From Roseateles sp. (lineage in GTDB: Bacteria; Pseudomonadota; Gammaproteobacteria; Burkholderiales; Burkholderiaceae), in the NCBI GenBank assembly GCA_019232985.1, contig JAFAMW010000052.1, positions 57,409-121,408 on the forward strand: a stretch of DNA of 64,000 bases, in the 5' to 3' direction. The notes below the pieces were generated by a model. It was not told the DNA's origin, searched no databases, and was given only the letters and a program-made list of their open reading frames with translations. This document shows positions 57,039 through 64,000 of the stretch, piece by piece. The translations under genes and the position numbers were made by a program. Position 1 is the stretch's first letter; every line of letters begins with the position of its first letter.

Positions 57039-58577
57039 TCAGGAAATGGCAGGGGGTGGCGAAGGCGCGGCGATGCGGCCTTGCGGCAGCCCTGCATGGA
57101 CGAGCGCGGCGCCGATCAGCGCGACGCCGAGCGCCGCGGTCAGCGCCTGGGCCGCGCCGGCGAGGCTCGCCGCAGCGACGCAGGCGGCCCAATGGGCACC
57201 GATCGACCAGGCCAGCACGAGGCCCGCGAGCAACAGCAGCGCGCCGGCGCCGAGCAGGCCGCGGTGCGGCCGGGCAAGGTCGGGGCCCGGGTCGAGCGAC
57301 ACGGGCTCGAAGCGGCCGCGGAACCACAGCCAGAACAGCGCGAGGCTGCTCAGGTGCATGAGCCCGGCGTAGACGAACACCCACTGCTGCGTGCCCGTCC
57401 ACTGCACGGCGAGCGCCGCGAGCAGCGCGACGAACATGCCGCCGATCGCGCCGGCCGTCGAGCCGAGCCCGACGACGGCGCCCGACACGCGCGCGGGGAA
57501 CAGGTCGGTCGCGCTCGTCAGCAGGTTCGCCGACCAGGCCTGGTGGCCGGCCGTCGCGAGCGCGATCAGCGCGACGCAGGCGCCGAAGCTCTGCGTGTAA
57601 TAGGCGAGGACGGACGCCGGCATGCAGGCCGCGACGATCAGCATCGTCGTCATGCGCGCGCGCCCGACCTGCCAGCCGCGCCGTGTCAGGTGCCCGGACA
57701 GCCAGCCGCCGGCGATCGAGCCCAGGCTCGAGCCCAGGTAGATCAGCGCGACGAGGCCCGCGCTCTCGAGCGGGTTGCGGCCGCGTTCGCGCTCAAGGTA
57801 GGACGGCAGCCAGAACAGGAAGAACCACCAGACCGGGTCGGTCAGCAGCTTCGCGATCAGGAAGGGCCAGATCTCGCGGTAGCGCAGCAGCGCGGTCCAG
57901 CGCAGGCGCAAGGCCTCGGCCGGCGCGCCGCGCCCGTCGTGGATATGGGCGAGCTCGGCGGCCGACACGCGCGGGTCCTGCTCGGGCACGGCGAAGCCGC
58001 GCAACCAGACCGCGAGCCAGACCACGCCGGCCGCGCCGATCGCGACGAACGCGGCCTGCCAGCCGTAGCGCAGCGCGAGCCAGACCGTCAGCGGCGACGC
58101 GACGATGCCCAGGGCCGTGCCCGCGTTGAACAGCCCGGTCGCGAGCGCGCGCTCCCGCTGCGGGAACCACATCGCGACGGCCTTGATCGCGGCGGGGAAG
58201 TTCGCGGCCTCGGCCGCACCGAGCAGGAAGCGCACGATCACGAGGCCCAGCGCCGTCGCGACGAGGCCATGGGCCGCCGACATCAGCGACCAGCCGAGCA
58301 GCGCGACCGCGAGGCTGCGCTTGACGCCGACGCGGTCGATGAACGCGCCGACGAGCGGCGGGAACGCCGCGTAGGCGAGCGTGAACGCGAAGGTGATCCA
58401 GCCGTAGTCGGCGTCGCTCAAGCTCAAACCCCCGTCGGCGAGCGGCCGCTGCAGGCTCGTCTTGAGCACCGACAGCGCGTTGCGGTCGAGGTAGTTGATC
58501 GCCGTCGCGGCGAACAGCAAGGCGCAGATCGCCCAGCGCCGGCCGCCGCGCCGGCCTGCTTCGAGGGCCGCGTCCAC
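57039..58577 (-). CDS. MFS hexuronate transporter, ExuT-like
   Basis: A 512-residue transporter of the anion:cation symporter family (ExuT, GudP and relatives). [11 protein letters not shown] in TM1, the [12 protein letters not shown] loop after TM2, and [17 protein letters not shown] in TM7 are diagnostic. Glucuronate is the likely cargo in this locus. The C-terminus extends about 80 residues beyond the family end with two more hydrophobic segments (about 425-490), an odd feature. The start is a GTG at 58577; no ATG fits. Two XylR operators lie upstream, at 58595 and 58712. Confidence 0.88.
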   Translation of the reverse strand: MDAALEAGRRGGRRWAICALLFAATAINYLDRNALSVLKTSLQRPLADGGLSLSDADYGWITFAFTLAYAAFPPLVGAFIDRVGVKRSLAVALLGWSLMSAAHGLVATALGLVIVRFLLGAAEAANFPAAIKAVAMWFPQRERALATGLFNAGTALGIVASPLTVWLALRYGWQAAFVAIGAAGVVWLAVWLRGFAVPEQDPRVSAAELAHIHDGRGAPAEALRLRWTALLRYREIWPFLIAKLLTDPVWWFFLFWLPSYLERERGRNPLESAGLVALIYLGSSLGSIAGGWLSGHLTRRGWQVGRARMTTMLIVAACMPASVLAYYTQSFGACVALIALATAGHQAWSANLLTSATDLFPARVSGAVVGLGSTAGAIGGMFVALLAALAVQWTGTQQWVFVYAGLMHLSSLALFWLWFRGRFEPVSLDPGPDLARPHRGLLGAGALLLLAGLVLAWSIGAHWAACVAAASLAGAAQALTAALGVALIGAALVHAGLPQGRIAAPSPPPAIS

Positions 58578-58594
58578 GCTAGGCCCCCGCCTTG

Positions 58595-58612
58595 AATGGT
58601 AACGCTATCTTT
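58595..58612 (-). promoter_or_regulatory. XylR operator, proximal (exuT-like/tkt)
   Basis: AATGGTAACGCTATCTTT, one change in the core of the regional palindrome; its centre is 27 bp upstream of the GTG start. Confidence 0.8.
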
Positions 58613-58711
58613 TGTACTTCCAGCGGGACCCGAGAATTCGCTGCGTTCAAGCCGTCGTCTCCGTCGTTGCCGAATCGGCTCACGGGCCGCTCGACGCTTT
58701 GTTCGGACGAC

Positions 58712-58728
58712 AATGTAGCGCTACCATT
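58712..58728 (-). promoter_or_regulatory. XylR operator, distal (exuT-like/tkt)
   Basis: AATGTAGCGCTACCATT has a perfect right half and lacks one G in the left half. Its centre lies 116 bp from that of the proximal operator, close to eleven helical turns, which would allow looping. Confidence 0.8.
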
Positions 58729-58777
58729 GCCGCTTAGGCAAGTGCGGCGAACCCGTGCAGCGGCCGCGCGCCGCGCT

Positions 58778-59398
58778 TCAGTAGCCGGCGACGCGCGGCG
58801 CGGCCTCGCCGCGCGCGTGGTGCTCGGCCGCGCGGCGCTGGTCGCGCTTGAGGCGCCCGGTCGCGATGTGGCGCACGAGCCAGGGGATGCGGCGCACCGG
58901 GTTGCCGCTAGCCAGCGCGAGCGCGTAGGCCTGCGCGCATTTCTCGAGCAGCTCGGCGTTGAACACGAGGCGCTCGAGCGTCATGCCCAGGCACAGCGCG
59001 CCGTCGCGCGTCAGGTAGGCGTTCGCGCCGTCGCCCAGCGCCGCACCGGCGCCGAGCGGCGCGACCTGCGCGCCGAGGTGGCGCAGTTGCTCGTCGAACA
59101 CGCCGGTCAGCGTCGCGCCCGCGCCGTGCAGCGCGGCGGCCCAGGGCAGGCGCGCGAGCAGCACCGCGCCGACGTCGGCGCGCTCGACGTAGGCGGCGCG
59201 GTGCGTCGGCGGCACCGGCTCGGCGCCGGCGAACCCGACGCGGCGCGGCGCGGCGCCCGCCTCGTCATGCACGAGCCACAACATCTCGGCGCTCGCCGGC
59301 AGGCGGCACGACAGGCTGTCGCCGGGGCGGAGCAGGCCCTTGGCGGCGAGCCGCGCGGCGGCCGCGAGCAGGGTCTGGGCGGGGTCGGTCGCGCTCAT
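58778..59398 (-). CDS. class II aldolase-like protein without metal ligands
   Basis: A 206-residue protein with the overall pattern of the class II aldolase/adducin fold, but the zinc-binding residues are gone. The H-x-H of the active site is replaced around LLARLPWAA and the later N-H-G by TRDGALC. The C-terminal 50 residues are basic and His/Arg-rich. It is the last gene of a four-gene run and follows the aminotransferase stop by 5 bp, next to an intact class II aldolase of the same run. A structural, regulatory or ligand-binding role is more likely than aldol chemistry. Confidence 0.6.
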   Translation of the reverse strand: MSATDPAQTLLAAAARLAAKGLLRPGDSLSCRLPASAEMLWLVHDEAGAAPRRVGFAGAEPVPPTHRAAYVERADVGAVLLARLPWAAALHGAGATLTGVFDEQLRHLGAQVAPLGAGAALGDGANAYLTRDGALCLGMTLERLVFNAELLEKCAQAYALALASGNPVRRIPWLVRHIATGRLKRDQRRAAEHHARGEAAPRVAGY

Positions 59399-59403
59399 CG
59401 CCG

Positions 59404-60876
<1,473 letters not shown>

Positions 60877-60881
60877 GGCGT

Positions 60882-61538
60882 TCAGTCCGGTGAAGTGGCG
60901 AGCCGCGGCGCGAGCGCCGCCTCGACGAAGGGGCGCAGCGGGCCCTGGGGTGCGTTCGTGCGGCCCTGCTCGAGCAGCCAGGCCGCGGCCGCGGTCTCGA
61001 TGCGGCCGAGCAGACGCGCCGCGTCGGCCAGGCTCGCGGCGCTGCACACGAGGCCGTGGTTGCGCAGCAGGTAGGCGTGGCAGCCGGGCCGCAGGCGGCG
61101 GCGCAGCGCGCGCACGAGCAGGCCCGTGCCCGAGGGCGCGTAAGGCACGACCTCGACGCTCGGCCCGAGGTCGGCCATGTCGGCAGCCGCGCGCAGCGGC
61201 AGCGCGCGGCCGGTCAGCGCGACGGCGCTCGCGATCGGCTGGTGCGTGTGCACGCTGGCCGGCCGGGCGGGGCGCGCACGCAGCAGCGTCGCGTGCAGGC
61301 CGCTCTCGACCGAGGGCGGCAGCTCGCCCGCGACCTGGGCCAGCGTGTCGAGGCGCAGCACGGCGATCTGCGCGGGCGTCGTCGCGTAGTAGTCGGCCGC
61401 CGACGGCGTGACCGCGAAATGTTCGGCGTCGACGCGCAGCGCGACGTTGCCGCCGGTGCCCGCGAGGTAGCCGGCGTCGGCGAGGCGCAGGCAGACGTCG
61501 ACGACGGCCTGGCGCTCGGCGAGGAAGCTGCTGCTCAT
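60882..61538 (-). CDS. class II aldolase (fuculose-phosphate aldolase-like)
   Basis: A 218-residue class II aldolase/adducin-family enzyme with the full metal site: PPSVESGLH (Glu), HTHQP (two His), and RNHGL (third His). The group includes L-fuculose-1-phosphate and rhamnulose-1-phosphate aldolases, ribulose-5-phosphate 4-epimerase and methylthioribulose dehydratase. The actual substrate is unknown but should be the phosphate made by the FGGY kinase, whose stop overlaps its ATG (ATGA). Confidence 0.88.
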   Translation of the reverse strand: MSSSFLAERQAVVDVCLRLADAGYLAGTGGNVALRVDAEHFAVTPSAADYYATTPAQIAVLRLDTLAQVAGELPPSVESGLHATLLRARPARPASVHTHQPIASAVALTGRALPLRAAADMADLGPSVEVVPYAPSGTGLLVRALRRRLRPGCHAYLLRNHGLVCSAASLADAARLLGRIETAAAAWLLEQGRTNAPQGPLRPFVEAALAPRLATSPD

Positions 61539-63130
61539 GGATTGACGCCTCCGTTGACGCGGCGGTACAGCGGCGCGAGGCGCCGGTAAAGCTCGAGAAA
61601 GGTCGCGTAGCGCTCGGCGTAGACCGCGCGGTGCGCGGCGATCGGCTCGAACGAACGGCGGTAGCGGGTCTGGCGCGCGGCCGTCGCGAAGTCGAGCAGG
61701 CCGAGGCCGACGAAGGCGATCGTCGCCGCGCCGATCGCGTTGGCCTGCATCGGCGCCTCGAGCTGGCGGATCGTCACGCCGAGCACGTCGGCGAAGATCT
61801 GGCACCAGACGGCGGAGGTCGCGCCGCCGCCGAGCACGGTGAGCTCGGCGAGCGGCTGGCCGAGGAAGCGCTCGACGGGGGCCTGCAGCCAGCGCGTGTT
61901 CAGCGCGACGCCCTCGAAGAACGCGCGCACGAGGGTCTCGCGCGAATGCGCGAGCGACAGGTTGAACAGCCCCGCGCGCAGGCTGCGCTCGTCGACCGGG
62001 CTGCGCTCGCCCATCAGCCAGGGCTGGTAGAGCAGGCCGTCGGCGCCGGCCGGCACGCGCTCGGCGACGCGGTCGAGCAGCGCGTAGACATGCTCGGGCG
62101 TGTCGCCCGCGCGCAGCTCGTCGGCGTGGTACAGCAGCTTCTCCTTCAGGAAGCTCAGGTTGCTGCCCGCGTTGGTCTGCATCGCGACCATCAGGTATTT
62201 GTCGGGCAAGGCGCAAGGCACGGAGGCGATGCCCGCGCGCACGTCGGTGCGCTTGTGCGGCAGGTGCGCGCCGATCCAGCTCGAGGTGCCGAGGTACAGG
62301 TGCGCGGCGCCGTCGGCGAGCGTGCCCGCGCCGATGGCCGCCGCCGTGTTGTCGATCGAGCCCGCGACGACGCGCGTCGTCGGCGCGAGGCCGATCGCCG
62401 CGGCGACCTCGGGCCGCAGCGTGCCGATCACGTCGGTGCAGCGCACAATCTCGGGGAACTTGGTGGCGTCGACGCCGCTCGCGGCGACCAGGCCGGCGTC
62501 GTAGCGGATCGCGTCGAGGCGACGGTTGTCGGTGACCCAGGACGTGAGGATCGAGTCCGAGGTCGCGACGCAGCGCCCGCTCAGGCGCAGGTTCAGGTAG
62601 TCGAGCACGTTGAGGAATTTGTGCGTGCGCGCGTAGACCTCGGGGTGCTGCTCGCGCACCCACAGCATGTGCGCGGCCGGGTCCTTGCCGGAGAGGCTCG
62701 GCGCGCCGCCGCACAGGCGCAGCCAGCGCTGCAGCTTGAAGACGTCGTAGCCGGCGACGTTGAGCCAGCCGCGCGAGCGCGCGCGGATCAGCGCGCTGCC
62801 GCGCATGTCGCGCCAGGTCAGCGCGGGCAGCAGCGCGCGGTCGGCCGCGTCGACGGCGATCGTGCCCTCGCCCTGGGTCGAGCAGCACACGGCGACGACG
62901 GCCTCGGGCGGCACGCCGGCGCCCGCGACGACCTCGCGCGCGGTCGCCACAAGCGCCTGCCACCAGTCCTCGGGCTCCTGCTCGGCGCCCGCGCCCGCGA
63001 CGATGCGTGTCGCGACCGGACGGAACGCCCACGCAACGATCTCGCCGCGCTGCGACACCAGCGCGGTCTTGCAACCGGAGGTGCCGAGGTCGACGGCGAG
63101 CACATGGGGCGGCGAGGCTTGGAGGGACAC
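61535..63130 (-). CDS. FGGY-family carbohydrate kinase
   Basis: A sugar kinase of about 531 residues, starting VSLQASPPHVLAVDLGTSGCK from a GTG at 63130 (TTG at 63208 is an alternative). It has the phosphate-1 motif DLGTSG, CCSTQGEGT in place of the SGQMH of xylulokinase, TWRDMRG, and the catalytic Asp in GSIDNTAAAIGAG. The difference from xylB (34377) in the sugar-binding motif argues for another substrate (ketose or polyol). It is the first gene of kinase-aldolase-aminotransferase-aldolase-like. No XylR operator is in front. Confidence 0.88.
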   Translation of the reverse strand: MSLQASPPHVLAVDLGTSGCKTALVSQRGEIVAWAFRPVATRIVAGAGAEQEPEDWWQALVATAREVVAGAGVPPEAVVAVCCSTQGEGTIAVDAADRALLPALTWRDMRGSALIRARSRGWLNVAGYDVFKLQRWLRLCGGAPSLSGKDPAAHMLWVREQHPEVYARTHKFLNVLDYLNLRLSGRCVATSDSILTSWVTDNRRLDAIRYDAGLVAASGVDATKFPEIVRCTDVIGTLRPEVAAAIGLAPTTRVVAGSIDNTAAAIGAGTLADGAAHLYLGTSSWIGAHLPHKRTDVRAGIASVPCALPDKYLMVAMQTNAGSNLSFLKEKLLYHADELRAGDTPEHVYALLDRVAERVPAGADGLLYQPWLMGERSPVDERSLRAGLFNLSLAHSRETLVRAFFEGVALNTRWLQAPVERFLGQPLAELTVLGGGATSAVWCQIFADVLGVTIRQLEAPMQANAIGAATIAFVGLGLLDFATAARQTRYRRSFEPIAAHRAVYAERYATFLELYRRLAPLYRRVNGGVNP

Positions 63131-63307
63131 GGACGGACGGCGCTCGGCGGCGCCGCTTGATGCGATGGCCGCACTGTAGGGATGCGCGGCGCGCAGCGTG
63201 ACGGCCAAAGCGGTCGGCGCTGGGGTCCTTGGCTGCCAAAACCCTGGCCGGTAGCTCCATCGGCGTCAGGGCGGCATCTCTGTTTGTCTTAGCAGGTACT
63301 GCGGAGA

Positions 63308-63349
63308 GGACTGCGCCAGGGGCGGCCGCGGCCGGCCCTGCCGCAGTCC
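63308..63349. repeat. 42-nt palindromic element, copy 2 (inverted)
   Basis: Bounded by GGACTGCG (63308-63315) and CGCAGTCC (63342-63349). It is nearly the reverse complement of 44199-44241, with two substitutions and a one-base gap. It lies in the gap between the kinase and antitoxin genes (63131-63443), which otherwise holds only the 26-bp repeat. Confidence 0.68.
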
Positions 63350-63368
63350 CGTGTGCTCGGCACACACC

Positions 63369-63394
63369 AGGGCCTGTTAACGCTACGGAGACCC
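63369..63394 (+). repeat. 26-bp direct repeat, right copy
   Basis: Begins AGGGCCTGT and ends CTACGGAGACCC; differs from the left copy at 15225 in two positions. It lies about 50 bp before the 3' end of the antitoxin gene. Confidence 0.6.
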
Positions 63395-63443
63395 TAGTGT
63401 CGTGAGTTAGAAGTTCGCACGTCCCGCCCGGCGAGCAGGATCA

Positions 63444-63761
63444 TCAAGCCGCTTGTGCGTGCAACTGAACACCAAGCGCGCGGGCCACCTTCAAGATGGT
63501 TGCAAAGCTCGGGTTGCCGTTTTCTCCGAGCGCCTTGTACAGACTCTCTCGACTCAGACCTGCGTCTCGCGCCACCTGGGTCATGCCCTTTGCCCGCGCA
63601 ATGTCGCCCAGTGCGCGCGCGATTCCCGCGGCGTCATCGGGAGCCTCGATCAGCCAGGCGTCAAGGTACGCGGCCATCTCTTCCGGCGTGCGCAGTTGTT
63701 CTGCAACGTCGTAGGCAATCGTTTTGGTCTTGGCGACCTTGGTACCTGCTGCATTGGTCAT
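63444..63761 (-). CDS. addiction-module antidote protein (HigA-like)
   Basis: A 105-residue protein of the antidote family that pairs with small RelE/HigB-like toxins. It contains TPEEMAAYLDAWLIEA and a Cro/CI-type helix-turn-helix with GMTQVARDAGLSRESLYKAL and NPSFATILKVARALG. It should neutralise the toxin and bind the operon promoter. TAGGAG precedes the ATG, which lies 11 bp after the toxin stop; the toxin comes first, as usual in this subgroup. Base composition is less GC-rich than the metabolic genes. Confidence 0.92.
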   Translation of the reverse strand: MTNAAGTKVAKTKTIAYDVAEQLRTPEEMAAYLDAWLIEAPDDAAGIARALGDIARAKGMTQVARDAGLSRESLYKALGENGNPSFATILKVARALGVQLHAQAA

Positions 63762-63772
63762 GTCCGCCGCTC

Positions 63773-64000
63773 CTAAAGGTTCTTCGCAAGCGCAATGGCC
63801 CGTTGGATGTCCTTGTTCTGGGACGACTTGTCGCCGCCAGCCAGAAGCACGATCAGGACCCCGCCGCGCTCGGTGAAATAGACGCGATAGCCTGGACCGC
63901 AATCAATCTTCAGTTCACTGACACCATCCGTCAGATTGCGACACAGCCCTGGATTGCCGTGGACAAGCCGATCGACTCGAACTTGAATACGTGCCCGGGC
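63773..64000 (-). CDS. RelE/HigB-type toxin, 5' end outside window
   Basis: Seventy-five codons are visible to a TAG at 63773; the gene is cut by the right edge. The visible part reads as the C-terminal two thirds of a RelE/HigB-superfamily killer protein: GLCRNLTDGVSELKID, GPGYRVYFTER, VLIVLLAGGDKSSQ and DIQRAIALAKNL are typical of the group that pairs with the antidote family encoded next. Members cleave mRNA, often on the ribosome. It is expected to begin some 20-30 codons beyond the window. Confidence 0.88.
   Translation of the reverse strand, partial: ARARIQVRVDRLVHGNPGLCRNLTDGVSELKIDCGPGYRVYFTERGGVLIVLLAGGDKSSQNKDIQRAIALAKNL

Noticed and set aside
51902..57361. A plus-strand open frame of over 1800 codons across gudD, xynB and the opposite strand of tkt.
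   Set aside because: It is out of frame with three well-recognised enzymes, is dominated by Arg, Ala and Pro, and has no family similarity; stop codons are simply rare in such GC-rich DNA.

Overview
This is a very GC-rich chromosomal window. The protein families, codon use and gene neighbourhoods suggest a betaproteobacterium of the Burkholderiales; a xanthomonad-like gammaproteobacterium cannot be excluded from sequence reading alone. I saw no rRNA, tRNA or CRISPR array. Long open frames opposite to real genes are a by-product of the GC content and are left out.

Bases 1 to about 15.4 kb hold unrelated accessory and housekeeping genes. These are a LysR regulator, a secreted muconolactone-isomerase-like protein, a ParB-like protein with a VF530 protein, a small secreted protein, an MFS transporter with an in-frame TAG near its 3' end, a two-subunit molybdenum hydroxylase and an endonuclease V-like protein. 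A visibly less GC-rich LysR plus cupin pair follows and abuts a decapitated serine-hydrolase gene. Two DEAD-box helicases and a MarR regulator with an alpha/beta hydrolase complete the block. From 15.4 to 24.7 kb come a thioesterase/S10 peptidase pair, a Kup potassium transporter, a frameshifted binding-protein remnant, two oxidoreductases, a LysR regulator and a phospholipase D-like protein.

The core, about 24.8 to 58.7 kb, is a xylan/glucuronoxylan utilisation locus that looks complete from polymer to central metabolism. GH10 and GH11 xylanases cut the backbone. GH67 and GH115 alpha-glucuronidases and an SGNH esterase remove side groups, and a TonB-dependent receptor probably imports oligosaccharides. 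Two GH43 enzymes and a GH35-like enzyme finish hydrolysis. Uptake across the inner membrane is by a GPH symporter, an XylFHG ABC system and an ExuT-like symporter. XylA, XylB and a transketolase handle xylose. Uronate dehydrogenase, an SMP-30 lactonase and glucarate dehydratase route glucuronate by the oxidative pathway. A LacI-family regulator (XylR) is encoded inside, and seven copies of a palindrome close to AATGGTAGCGCTACCATT lie in front of the xylan transcription units, so the locus appears to be one local regulon.

From 58.8 to 63.1 kb is a second, less understood operon without that operator at its 5' end: an FGGY kinase, an intact class II aldolase, a class III aminotransferase and a class II aldolase-like protein that has lost its metal ligands. 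The window ends in a HigBA/RelE-type toxin-antitoxin pair cut by the right edge. Two repeat families were noticed: a 26-bp direct repeat at 15225 and 63369, and a 42-43-nt palindromic element at 44199 and, inverted, at 63308.
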